64,000 nt of DNA from CAVSLM01 sp963728895. GTDB taxonomy: Bacteria > Pseudomonadota > Gammaproteobacteria > JBBQDK01. A model generated the notes under the pieces. That model had not been told where the DNA came from. It was given only the letters and a program-made list of their open reading frames with translations, and ran no database searches. Shown here in pieces: positions 20,098 through 28,712 of the stretch. The stretch's first letter is position 1. Each line of letters begins with the position of its first letter. Where the stretch lies: contig CAVSLM010000007.1 in NCBI GenBank assembly GCA_963728895.1, forward strand, positions 186,001 through 250,000. The letters run 5' to 3'. The position numbers and the translations under genes are program-made.

Positions 20098-20700
20098 ATG
20101 AGCGAGTCGCCCGACATCCCGGAAACCACCCTGGTGCTCGCCTCCACGTCACGCTATCGCAAGGCGCTGCTGACGCGGCTGGGTCTGCCCTTCGCGGCCG
20201 TCGCTCCGCATGCCGACGAGACGCCGCGCCCGGGTGAGACGCCGCATGCGCTGGTCGAACGGCTTGCCGCGGCGAAGGCTGATGCGCTCGCGGAACGCTT
20301 TCCCCGCGCACTGATCATCGGGTCGGACCAGGTGGCGGTGCTCGACGGAAGAACCCTCGGCAAGCCGGGCACGCACGCCGCCGCCGTGCGCCAGCTGCTC
20401 GACGCCTCGGGACGGCGCGTGACCTTCCTTACCGGAGTCTGCCTGCTGGACGCCGCGCGCGGCACGCGGCAGGTGGTCACGGAACCCTTCCACGTCACGT
20501 TCCGGGCGCTGACCGCGGATATGGTGCAGCGTTATCTGCTGCGCGAGCAGCCCTACGACTGCGCCGGCAGCTTCAAGTCCGAGGGACTGGGGATTGCGCT
20601 TTTCGAGCGTCTCGAAGGGGAAGACCCGACCGCCCTGATGGGCCTCCCGCTCATCCGCCTCACCCGCATGCTGGAGCATGCCGGGCGGTCCGTCCTGTGA
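20098..20700 (+). CDS. maf: Maf/YceF family nucleotide pyrophosphatase
   Basis: A 200-residue Maf-fold house-cleaning pyrophosphatase. STSRYRKALLTRLGLPF at the N-terminus, the HADETPRPGETP segment, IIGSDQVAVLDGRTLGKPG and the C-terminal block YDCAGSFKSEGLGI are characteristic of the YceF branch (m7GTP pyrophosphatase) rather than YhdE/Maf-1. In E. coli yceF sits beside yceD; here it is on the opposite strand and separated from yceD by the carboxylase genes. An ATG at 20098 gives the usual family length; upstream in-frame codons are not conserved. It is followed convergently by the protease gene after 15 nt. Confidence 0.92.
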   Translation: MSESPDIPETTLVLASTSRYRKALLTRLGLPFAAVAPHADETPRPGETPHALVERLAAAKADALAERFPRALIIGSDQVAVLDGRTLGKPGTHAAAVRQLLDASGRRVTFLTGVCLLDAARGTRQVVTEPFHVTFRALTADMVQRYLLREQPYDCAGSFKSEGLGIALFERLEGEDPTALMGLPLIRLTRMLEHAGRSVL

Positions 20701-20715
20701 GATTGTGTGTGCTTG

Positions 20716-21708
20716 TCAGCGCAGCAGCGAGCGGCTGGTGATGGAGGAGAAGGCGCGGGCCATGGATAGACCAAGCTGTTCGGAAATGCGCTCCAGAAAG
20801 TCGGGATGCGCCGTGTAGTCGACAACGTCTTCCGCACCGATTACATCGCGCGCCACCTGGGTGCTGCTGGCGAGGCCGTCGACCAGTCCCAGCTCCACGC
20901 CGCGCTCGCCGCTCCATACCAGCCCGCTGAAGATTTCAGGATCGTCTTTCAGGCGCTCGCCCCTCCCGGCCTTCACGACCTGGATGAACTGCTGATGGAT
21001 TTCGTCCAGCAACGCCTGAATGTGCTGCACGTCTTCCGGACGCTGCGGCGAGAACGGATCGAGCATTCCCTTGTGCTCGCCCGCGGTCAGCAGACGCCGC
21101 TCGATCCCGAGCTTGTGCATGGTGTCGACGAAGCCGAAACCGTTCATCAGCACGCCGATGGAGCCGACGATGCTCGCCTTGTCGGCATAGATGCGTTCGG
21201 CCGCTGCGGCGACGTAGTAACCGCCCGAAGCGCAGATGTCGGTGATCACCGCGTACAGGTGAACGCTGGGATGGTCCTTGCGCAGGCGGCGAATTTCTTC
21301 ATTGATGTAGCTGGCCTGCACCGGGCTGCCGCCGGGGCTGTTGATGCGCAGGATGACACCCGCGGTATGCTTGTCTTCGAAGGCCGCACGCAGTCCCTCG
21401 ATGACGTTCTCGGAACCGGCGGGCATGTCGGTGGCGATCACCCCGTCCATGTCGACCAGCGCCGTATGCTTGCCTGTGGAAATGGCGCCGGTACCGAAGC
21501 GCTCGGGGAGGTAGAGCATCAGCACCACCACGACGTACAGCAGCAGAATCGATTTGAAGAAGATGCCCCAGCGCCGGGCGCGACGCTGTTCGGCGAGGGC
21601 GGCAAACGCCAGGCGGTTGATGACATCCCGCTCCCAGGAATCCGTTTTCGGGGCGGGCGAAGCGCCACCGGCTCCACCGGCCTGCTGCTCGTGCTCTTCG
21701 TCTGACAT
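20716..21708 (-). CDS. S49 family signal peptide peptidase (SppA-type)
   Basis: A 330-residue short-form SppA, membrane anchored. One TM helix near residues 49-67 (FFKSILLLYVVVVLMLYL) follows a charged N-terminus. The protease domain has ALVDMDGVI, ILRINSPGGSPVQASYINEE, the nucleophile Ser in DICASGGYYVAAAAERIYAD and the catalytic Lys in GEHKGMLDPFSP. It cleaves residual signal peptides in the membrane. About half the size of E. coli SppA (618), so it should assemble as a higher oligomer. The start ATG is 7 nt after the HAD gene stop; rluC-HAD-sppA form one leftward unit. Confidence 0.9.
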   Translation of the reverse strand: MSDEEHEQQAGGAGGASPAPKTDSWERDVINRLAFAALAEQRRARRWGIFFKSILLLYVVVVLMLYLPERFGTGAISTGKHTALVDMDGVIATDMPAGSENVIEGLRAAFEDKHTAGVILRINSPGGSPVQASYINEEIRRLRKDHPSVHLYAVITDICASGGYYVAAAAERIYADKASIVGSIGVLMNGFGFVDTMHKLGIERRLLTAGEHKGMLDPFSPQRPEDVQHIQALLDEIHQQFIQVVKAGRGERLKDDPEIFSGLVWSGERGVELGLVDGLASSTQVARDVIGAEDVVDYTAHPDFLERISEQLGLSMARAFSSITSRSLLR

Positions 21709-21715
21709 ACGTCGG

Positions 21716-22435
21716 CTACCTCTCGGATAGGTTCTGCAACGCGCCCTCGCGGATGCCCGGCTCACTCCCGGCCGAAGACAGGCCATGCGCGCGGTCCAGC
21801 CACTCCGGAAGGCCGGTGATATCGGCCAGGCACACCAGGGGCTGATGGGCCATCAGCCGTTCGCGGGGGTGGACACCGCAGCACACCGCCACAGGACCGA
21901 CGCCGGCTCGATTGGCCATTTCCATGTCGAACTCGGTGTCGCCGATCATCAGCGCCTGCTGTCGCTCTACGCCCGTCTCCTCCATGAGCTCGAGCAGCAT
22001 GCGCGGATGCGGCTTGGAGAACGTCTCGTCGGCGCAACGGCTGGCGGCAAACAGGTGCCGCAGGCCGGTGGCATCCAGCACCTTGTCCAGTCCGTGACGG
22101 CCCTTGCCGGTGGCAACCGCCAACAGCAGACCCCGAGCGTGCAGCCGATGCAGCGTGTCGGCGACACCTGCGAACAGCTCGGGAATCTCACCATTCAGAT
22201 AATGATGGCGGTAGCGCTCCACCAGGTGCGCGCAATGGGTCTCGTCCTGCCCGGGGAGCAGCCGCTCCAGTGCCTCGCGCAGGCCGAGACCGATGATGTC
22301 TCGCACCCGTTCGCGCGGCAGAGGCGCAAGCCCCAGGTCGGCGATCGCTGCGTCCATGCAACTGACGATACGCGCCTCGGAGTCCATGAGGGTCCCGTCC
22401 CAGTCGAACACCAGCAGCCGGAAGCCTGGCCTCAT
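21716..22435 (-). CDS. HAD-IA family hydrolase (phosphoglycolate phosphatase-like)
   Basis: A 239-residue haloacid dehalogenase-superfamily phosphatase. The four HAD motifs are visible: VFDWDGTLMDSE (nucleophile Asp near residue 10), VATGKGRHGLDKVL (motif II), FSKPHPRMLLELM (motif III Lys) and IGDTEFDMEMANRAG (motif IV). It has an alpha-helical cap of C1 type. Substrate unknown; phosphoglycolate or pyrophosphate are typical. Its ATG overlaps the rluC stop (ATGA, 22432-22435), a pairing also common in pseudomonads. Confidence 0.9.
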   Translation of the reverse strand: MRPGFRLLVFDWDGTLMDSEARIVSCMDAAIADLGLAPLPRERVRDIIGLGLREALERLLPGQDETHCAHLVERYRHHYLNGEIPELFAGVADTLHRLHARGLLLAVATGKGRHGLDKVLDATGLRHLFAASRCADETFSKPHPRMLLELMEETGVERQQALMIGDTEFDMEMANRAGVGPVAVCCGVHPRERLMAHQPLVCLADITGLPEWLDRAHGLSSAGSEPGIREGALQNLSER

Positions 22436-23394
22436 CCACGTTCCAGGCGATCGAGCAGGCCCCGCAGGTCGGCCGCCAGCGGCGCACTCACCTGCAGCTC
22501 GCGGCCAGTGTCGGGCCTGCGCAACGTCAGGGAATGGGCATGCAGGAACAGGCGCTTCAGACCCTTGCGCGCCATGTGACGGTTGAGCTCGGCACTGCCG
22601 TACTTCCCGTCCCCGGCCACCGGATGTCCGGCATGGGCGGCATGCACGCGGATCTGATGGGTCCGGCCGGTGGCGGGCCGCGCCTCCAGCAGGGTCGCGT
22701 CGCGGAAACGCTCCAGCGCACGAAAGCGCGTGCTGGCGGGCTTGCCATTCTCTCCGACGCCTGCCATGCGCTCCCCGCCGCGCAGCACATTCCGGCGCAG
22801 CGCCGCCCGCACCTCGCGCTCCCCCTGCCAGGGCCAACGCCCGCCCACCAGGGTCAGATATCGCTTGTCCATGTCGCCCTGCCGGAGCTGTACATGCAGT
22901 CCGGCTAATATATCACGGCGCTTGGCCAACAACAGGCAGCCGGAGGTGTCACGATCGAGCCGGTGCGCCAACTCCAGATACTCCGCCGCCGGACGCAGCG
23001 CGCGCAACAGCTCGATGACGCCGTAGCGCACCGACGTACCTCCGTGCACAGCCAGTCCCGGCGGCTTGTTCAGGACCAGCACGGCATCGTCCTCGAAGAG
23101 CACGGCATCGCGCACCTGTACCAGGGCCTCATCGGGTGGACACCGTGCAAGGGGCGCCGGTCCCTGTCGCAGCGGAGGGATGCGCACGGTGTCGCCCGGC
23201 TGAAGTCGGTAGTCGGGACGGATGCGGCCACGGTTCACTCGCACCTGCCCGTCGCGAAGGATGCGATAGATGTGGCTGCGCGGAACGCCCTTGAGCTCGG
23301 TGCTCAGAAAATTGTCGATGCGCTGCCCGCCCTGCGCGGAACTGATGCACACCTGGCGCACCGCAGGATACGTGCGTTCGGAATCCGATGTCAT
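22432..23394 (-). CDS. rluC: 23S rRNA pseudouridine synthase RluC
   Basis: A 320-residue RluA-family enzyme modifying uridines 955, 2504 and 2580 (E. coli numbering) of 23S rRNA. An N-terminal S4 RNA-binding domain (GQRIDNFLSTELKGVPRSHI to DGQVRVNRGRI, residues 22-60) precedes the catalytic domain with LAHRLDRDTSGCLLLAKR (catalytic Asp near residue 145) and GRTHQIRVHAAHAGHPVAGD. It diverges from rne, as in E. coli, with 878 nt between the two start codons. Confidence 0.95.
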   Translation of the reverse strand: MTSDSERTYPAVRQVCISSAQGGQRIDNFLSTELKGVPRSHIYRILRDGQVRVNRGRIRPDYRLQPGDTVRIPPLRQGPAPLARCPPDEALVQVRDAVLFEDDAVLVLNKPPGLAVHGGTSVRYGVIELLRALRPAAEYLELAHRLDRDTSGCLLLAKRRDILAGLHVQLRQGDMDKRYLTLVGGRWPWQGEREVRAALRRNVLRGGERMAGVGENGKPASTRFRALERFRDATLLEARPATGRTHQIRVHAAHAGHPVAGDGKYGSAELNRHMARKGLKRLFLHAHSLTLRRPDTGRELQVSAPLAADLRGLLDRLERG

Positions 23395-23571
23395 GCGGCG
23401 ATTCTATCAGCTCGGGAGTGGTGCGCGCGCCACCCGCAAGACGCACGTTTCGCCACGCGGGCGCGCCGCCTGCCGTGGCGTGCAACGGTTTCCGCAGTCG
23501 CTCACACGGATGCGCTTCGATTCGGCAACGCGCCGCGTGCGGGAACGGCGCCGGGGAGGAAACATCAGTAA

Positions 23572-23600
23572 TTGAGAGAGTTTTCGGATACTGCTATAGT
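23572..23600 (+). promoter_or_regulatory. Extended -10 sigma-70 promoter, probably for rne
   Basis: TTGAGA (23572-23577), 17 nt, then TATAGT (23595-23600) preceded by TGC, giving the extended -10 TGCTATAGT. This is the best promoter in the rluC-rne gap and would produce an rne leader of about 665 nt. A GC hairpin (CGGGCC / GGCCCG, 23630-23645) lies just downstream. Confidence 0.6.
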
Positions 23601-24272
23601 GCTTTCGCGCCACATGCCGGTTCCGCAGACGGGCCCGGTGGCCCGCACGGGTGACGCATCAGCGCAGTCCAGGCAGTCCGACCAGCGACCGTTGGGTGAG
23701 GTCGCGCCCCTCTGCCACAGCTCGCTTCGCGGCATGTCCCAGGAGCCCGATCCGGTCATCTGCACATCGCGAGACGCGTCGGAAATCGAGGACAGGGTTT
23801 TCGATCTCTTGAGCGACATGGTGCTGACGGTGTAAGGGGAAGCACCGGGGACAGGGATCGAGTTTCCCCCGCCGCAGCAGTGACATGATGGGTCCGGACA
23901 GGCACCCTGCCGCACGGCTGCGCTGTTGCTGTGCAGATGGAGTCTGGATTATGGTGGCAGGTGCGTGCCGAACCCGCAGCGGACCCTTCGGGTCTCAAGT
24001 CCTGGCGACCCGAGCGCGGCCGCGGGTGTCCCCACGATGGTTCCGGCGTGTGGACAAAAAGGGTTTTACGTCACTCAACCCTTATCCCGAGTGACGAAAG
24101 GAGTGCGCTCCCATGCTCCAGCCGACGAACATGTCGAGCAGACGAGAGCCCCACGGCGCCGCTGCCGCTCCCCGAGGGATCGCCGTGCAGCGAACACCCG
24201 AGCGCCGGGTGCCTGGTTCGCCGCACGCGCGTCGTCTCGCGCCATGGTCGAGCGCACGAGAGACCGGAAAAA
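23601..24272 (+). other. Long rne 5' leader, no convincing gene
   Basis: Between the candidate promoter and the rne start I see no protein gene with family support. A short reading frame 24113-24376 has GGAG 9 nt upstream of its ATG and overlaps the rne start, so it could be a leader peptide; its translation (basic, low complexity) argues against a stable protein. In E. coli the long rne leader mediates autoregulation by RNase E; a similar role here is inference. Confidence 0.4.
24059..24096 (+). promoter_or_regulatory. Pseudoknot-like or alternative RNA fold in the rne leader
   Basis: Stem 1: AAGGGTT (24059-24065) with AACCCTT (24077-24083). Stem 2: CGTCACTC (24069-24076) with GAGTGACG (24089-24096). 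The four arms interleave in H-type pseudoknot order with loops of 3, 0 and 5 nt; otherwise the stems could be alternatives. A GGAG follows at about 24100-24103. Both stems are perfectly paired. Confidence 0.45.
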
Positions 24273-26823
24273 ATGAAGAGAATGCTCGTCAACGCCACCC
24301 AGGCGGAAGAGTTGCGCGTGGCCATGGTGGACGGTCAGAAACTCTACGACCTGGACATCGAAACACCCGCGCGTGAGCAGAAGAAGTCCAACATCTACAA
24401 AGGAAAAATTACTCGCGTAGAACCCAGTCTGGAAGCTGCATTCGTCGACTATGGTGCCGAACGCCACGGCTTCCTGCCGCTCAAGGAAGTCGCGCGCAGC
24501 TATCTCAGCGCCGAAGGATCGCGCAGGGACAGTCTCGCCGAGGGCCAGGAGATCATGGTCCAGGTGGAGAAGGAGGAGCGCGGCAACAAGGGCGCGGCGC
24601 TCACCACCTTCATCAGCCTGGCGGGCCGTTATCTGGTGCTGATGCCCAACAACCCGCGCGCCGGCGGCGTCTCGCGCCGCATCGAGGGCGAAGACCGCAA
24701 CGAGCTGCGCGACGCCATGAGCACGCTCAACATCCCCGATGGCATGGGGCTTGATCGTGCGCACCGCCGGCGTGGGCAGGACCGCCGAAGAGCTGCAGTG
24801 GGACCTCGACTATCTGCTGCATCTGTGGAACGCCATCGAAACCGCATCCCATGAGCGCGCCGCGCCATTCCTGATCTACCAGGAAAGCAATGTCATCCTG
24901 CGGGCATTGCGCGACTACATGCGCAACGACATCGGTGAGGTGCTGATCGACGATCCGGCCACCCACGAGCAGGCGCAGGATTTCGTGCGCCAGGTGATGC
25001 CGCACAATCTCAACAAGATCAGGATCTACCAGGACAGCGTCCCGCTTTTCACCCGCTATCAGATCGAGAGCCAGATCGAGACGGCGTTTCGGCGTGAGGT
25101 GCGCCTGCCGTCAGGCGGCGCCATCGTCATCGATCACACCGAGGCGCTGGTCTCCATCGACATCAACTCGGCGCGCGCGACCAAGGGCAGCGACATCGAA
25201 GAGACCGCGCTCAATACCAATCTCGAGGCCGCCGAGGAGATCGCGCGCCAGCTGCGGCTGCGCGACGTCGGCGGACTGATCGTCATCGATTTCATCGACA
25301 TGTCTTCGGTGCGCAATCAGCGCGAGGTGGAGGGCCGGCTGCGCGATGCCCTGAAGATGGACCGCGCCCGCGTCCAGGTCGGGCGCATCTCGCGCTTCGG
25401 GCTGCTGGAGATGTCGCGCCAGCGGCTGCGGCCTTCGCTCGGCGAATCCATGCAGGTGCCCTGCCCGCGCTGCAATGGCCATGGCACCATTCGCGGTGTC
25501 GAGTCGCTGGGGCTTTCGGTGCTGCGCCTGATCGAAGAAGAGGCCATGAAGGACCGTACGATGAAGGTCGTGGCACGCCTGCCGGTCAGCGTCGCGGCCT
25601 TTCTGCTGAACGAGAAGCGGCGCGCGATCAATGCCATCGAAAGCCGCTACCGCGTCGACCTGGTCCTGGTGCCGCATCCGGCGCTGGAAACTCCGCATTA
25701 CGAAGTGGAGCGCATCCGCGGCGACGATCTGCGCGAAGAAGCCGCCGCGCCACCGAGCTACGAGCTCATCACGCCGGTGGAGGAAGCACCTGAATACCGC
25801 CTGGACCAGCCGCGCGCGCCGGCAGACGAACCCGCCGTCAAGGGTGTGGTTCCCCTGACGCCGATTCCGCCGACGCCAGCACGGGGCGGTCCTGACCCGG
25901 CGAGCGCACCGTCGGCGCCGGGCTTCATCAAACGGCTTTGGGCCAATCTGTTCGGCGGCAGCACGACTCCTGTCGCGAGTGCACCGCAAGAGGAGCCGGT
26001 GATACAGGTCGAGCGTCGCCACGGCCCGCGTCCGTCGAGCGAGTCGCGACCCAGCCGGCAACGTCCTAACCCGCGACGCACCCGTTCCGAGCGCCCGGAA
26101 CGCCGGGCCCGCGATACCGCGCGGCGCGCGAGTGAGGACCGGCGCGGCGAGTCGGTTTCGGGCCCTTCAGAAACCGCGTCAGAGCCGGCTGACGCCGCCG
26201 TTGCGCCCGCCGTGCCCACATCGCCCGTCGAGACTGAAGGCGGCGCGAACCTCAAGGCGCCGGCGGGCGTGCCGGGCGCGGAGACCGCAGTTACCGGTAC
26301 CGCCCCCCGCCCCCAGTCGGCGCGCAGCAGCCGCCGTGGACGCCGCGGGGGCCGGCGGCGCGGCGGTCGTGAAGGCGGCACACAACGCGCGGACAACTCC
26401 GGGGAAGGCAGCACCCCGCGCACCGAGATCTCCGGAGAAGGCGGCGCGGCACCGGCAGAAGGTCGCCGCGAGCGCGATGAGCGCCCGGCTGCCCCGGCGC
26501 GGGAGCCGTATCCGGCCGAGGGCGCGGGGTCGCAAGCGACACCTGCTGAGGCCCCGGCAGGCCAGGACGCGCCACACGCAGCGGACGACAGACGGGCATC
26601 CGGTGAAGACGCCGATCCGCAATCACGTCCCCAGCCCTCGCCCGCAGCAACGCCCGCCGTCCCGGTGGCCTTCGTGCCCGACGAACGCCCGATGGCCCGC
26701 AGTGCGGAAGGCGCTGCATCTGGCGGGCGTGGCGGCACGTCGGACGGACGCGCACCCGACGCATCAGAGCCTGCCGGGGGCGGCACCCCCGGCAAACCGG
26801 TCGCCGCATCCGGCGAGGACTGA
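24273..26823 (+). CDS. rne: Ribonuclease E, one frameshift
   Basis: About 849 residues after joining. Start MKRMLVNATQAEELRVAMVD matches E. coli. Domains: S1 RNA-binding region (about 35-120), DNase I-like catalytic core with metal aspartates in VSIDINSARATKG and GGLIVIDFIDMSS, and the Zn-link PCPRCNGHGT. The C-terminal half (about 500-849) is a disordered Pro/Ala/Arg-rich scaffold with a short hydrophobic segment FIKRLWANLFGG (possible membrane anchor) and an Arg-rich patch SRRGRRGGRRRGGREGG (RNA binding). It initiates mRNA decay and processes rRNA/tRNA. Frame is lost in a G4 run at 24746-24749: removing one G restores GMGLIVRTAG. A homopolymer sequencing error is likely. Confidence 0.92.
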
Positions 26824-26921
26824 GTGGCACCGCCCGGACGGTGACCGCCGGCAGCAACGCATCCGACACGAAGGATCGTCCGCGTGCGGGGCGCGACCCC
26901 GCGTGTTGCCGCTGCCCGGCC

Positions 26922-27392
26922 CTATCCCAGGCGGCGCTGGATTTCGGCCAGCAGTCCGCGCGCAGCCTCTTCGGCGAGGTCCATGACACGCTCGAAACCC
27001 GATGGTCCGCCATAATAGGGATCGGGAACCTCGCGGTAGGGAAGATGCGGCGCGAACTCCATGAACAGGTGCAGCTTGTGCTCCTGCCCAGGCGGACAGA
27101 TCTCGCGCAGGTCGTCGAGATTGGCGCGATCCATGGCGAGGACATAGTCGTAGATGGCGAAATCCGCCGGGCGTACCTTGCGGGCACGCAGAGTGCTCAG
27201 GTCCACACCACGTCGCAGCGCCGCTTCCTGCGCGCGCGCATCGGGCGGCTTGCCGACGTGGTAGGCATGGGTGCCGGCCGAGTCGACCTGCACGCGCTCG
27301 GCCAGCCCGCGCTCGCGCAACAGCTGCAGGAACAGTCCCTGCGCCGTCGGTGACCGGCAGATGTTTCCCATGCAGACGAACAAGACTTTCAT
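26922..27392 (-). CDS. Low molecular weight protein-tyrosine phosphatase
   Basis: A 156-residue LMW-PTP. The P-loop VCMGNICRSPTAQ (CX5RS, Cys near residue 7) and the general-acid loop VPDPYYGGPSGFE (Asp near residue 125) are intact. Such proteins either dephosphorylate BY-kinases (Wzb-type) or act as general phosphatases. No tyrosine kinase is next to it. Neighbours are kdsB/lpxK envelope genes on the same strand. Start ATG at 27392; its 3' end faces rne with 98 nt between. Confidence 0.92.
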   Translation of the reverse strand: MKVLFVCMGNICRSPTAQGLFLQLLRERGLAERVQVDSAGTHAYHVGKPPDARAQEAALRRGVDLSTLRARKVRPADFAIYDYVLAMDRANLDDLREICPPGQEHKLHLFMEFAPHLPYREVPDPYYGGPSGFERVMDLAEEAARGLLAEIQRRLG

Positions 27393-27466
27393 ACCGCTCT
27401 CCGCTACCGACCCTGAGGAGCCCGGGTGCCACGCGGCGTCGGACCGCGCGCGCCGGACCACCGCCC

Positions 27467-27739
27467 ATGGGTGAGCTCGACGTACCCGCACAGCAGCTGC
27501 GCGCGCTCATCGGCACCCGGATACAGCACCTCGGCCTCGCCTGTCGGCTCATCGAGGTCATCGACGACGGGCCTGCGGTGGTGCTGCAGTGCGAACAGGA
27601 CCGGGTCATCCAGGAGGACCAGCACGGGGCACCGACCCGCCACGCGCCGCGCACCTTCACCATCCCCGTGTTCACCGGCAACCGGCAAGGCCTGAACCCC
27701 GATTTTCTCGACCTGGGGCTACCGCTCACCCTCGCCTGA
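27467..27739 (+). CDS. Small conserved-looking protein of unknown function
   Basis: A 90-residue acidic protein beginning MGELDVPAQQLRALIGTRIQ, with VIDDGPAVVLQ and a patterned end TFTIPVF to NPDFLDLGLPLTL. It has alternating hydrophobic/charged residues unlike a shadow frame and no TM segment or cysteine-rich motif. It diverges from the phosphatase gene (75 nt between starts) and its end overlaps the convergent kdsB end by 21 nt. An anti-sense shadow (27404-27688) is possible but reads as low complexity. I recall no named family; could be a small RNA/DNA-associated or regulatory protein, unproven. Confidence 0.55.
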   Translation: MGELDVPAQQLRALIGTRIQHLGLACRLIEVIDDGPAVVLQCEQDRVIQEDQHGAPTRHAPRTFTIPVFTGNRQGLNPDFLDLGLPLTLA

Positions 27740-28498
27740 GGCCTCGAGCCACGCCTCGGCACGCGCCAGATCCTCCGGCGTATCCACCCCGCGGCCCGGC
27801 GGCTCACAAGCCACATCGACGTGGATGCGCTCGCCTGCCCACAGGATGCGCAGCTGCTCCAGCGACTCGATGCGCTCCAGCGGACTGACCGGCAGCTGCA
27901 CGTACCGGCGCAGGAACCCGGCCCGATAGGCGTACAGGCCGATATGCCGGAAGTGCATCGCTCCAGCAGCACGCGTGGCGGCGGCCGCGAATCCGTCCCG
28001 GTCCCACGGGACCGGCGCGCGGCTGAAGTAGAGCGCACCGCCGGAGGCGTCGCGCACCACCTTGACCACGTTGGGATCAAACAGTTCCTCCACGTCCGGG
28101 ATCGGGGTGCACAGCGTCGCCGCCACGGATACAGGGTCCGCCTGCAGGGCCGCCGCCACCTGGCGCAGCAGCGCGGGGGGCATGAACGGCTCGTCGCCCT
28201 GCAGGTTGACGATCACCTCCTCCGCACCCCAGCCCAGGCGTTGCGCGACTTCCGCCAGGCGCTCGGTGCCCGATGCATGATGCGCACCGGTCATGCAAAC
28301 TGCGGCGCCCCAGCCGCGCGCCACCTCGGCGATGCGCGCGTCGTCGGTGGCGATTACCACTGACGACGCACCGCTCTCGCGTGCACGCTCGTGGACGTGC
28401 TGCAACAGCGGGCGTCCTGCGAGCAGCCGCAGCGGTTTACCCGGCAGCCGCGTCGCTGCATGGCGCGCGGGGATGGCGATGTGGAACGCGCCGGTCAC
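27719..28498 (-). CDS. kdsB: 3-deoxy-manno-octulosonate cytidylyltransferase
   Basis: A 259-residue nucleotidyltransferase that makes CMP-KDO for LPS. Motifs: IPARHAATRLPGKPL near residue 9, ERARESG and VIATDDARIAEVA, VNLQGDEPFMPPALL near residue 98, YFSRAPVPWDRDG, HIGLYAYRAGFLRRYV and LEQLRILWAGERI. Start is a GTG at 28498 with no strong Shine-Dalgarno. It follows ycaR by 34 nt in a leftward ycaR-kdsB unit, as in E. coli. Length equals the family norm (about 250). Confidence 0.95.
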   Translation of the reverse strand: MTGAFHIAIPARHAATRLPGKPLRLLAGRPLLQHVHERARESGASSVVIATDDARIAEVARGWGAAVCMTGAHHASGTERLAEVAQRLGWGAEEVIVNLQGDEPFMPPALLRQVAAALQADPVSVAATLCTPIPDVEELFDPNVVKVVRDASGGALYFSRAPVPWDRDGFAAAATRAAGAMHFRHIGLYAYRAGFLRRYVQLPVSPLERIESLEQLRILWAGERIHVDVACEPPGRGVDTPEDLARAEAWLEASGEGER

Positions 28499-28532
28499 GG
28501 CAGGTGGCCGTGCCCGATACGAGGGCGGGCGC

Positions 28533-28712
28533 TCACACCTCTTCGTCTTCAGGGAGCCGGCGCGCCTCCTGCTCGAGCATCACCGGAATGTCGTCGCGGA
28601 TCGGGTACGCCAGCCGGTCGGGCTTACAGATCAGCTCCTGGGCTTCCTTGCGGTAGACGAGTGGGCCCTTGCACAGCGGACACACCAGGATGTCCAGCAA
28701 CGTCTTGTCCAT
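28533..28712 (-). CDS. ycaR: YcaR/Trm112 family small zinc-ribbon-like protein
   Basis: A 59-residue UPF0434 protein: MDKTLLDILVCPLCKGPLVY, then ELICKPDRLAYPIRDDIPVM and an acidic tail. The CxxC plus later Cys pattern is the Trm112-like fold. In E. coli ycaR sits between lpxK and kdsB exactly as here. Function not firmly known; Trm112 proteins activate methyltransferases in eukaryotes. The ATG has GGGAGGGAAC immediately upstream, a strong Shine-Dalgarno, and lies inside the 3' end of lpxK. Confidence 0.93.
   Translation of the reverse strand: MDKTLLDILVCPLCKGPLVYRKEAQELICKPDRLAYPIRDDIPVMLEQEARRLPEDEEV

Noticed and set aside
24746..24749. Programmed ribosomal frameshift in rne at a G4 run
   Set aside because: No slippery heptamer plus downstream structure is evident and other genes in the window carry similar single-base errors.
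26773..26800. GC-rich hairpin near the rne stop as a terminator
   Set aside because: It lies inside the coding end of rne and lacks a T-tract.
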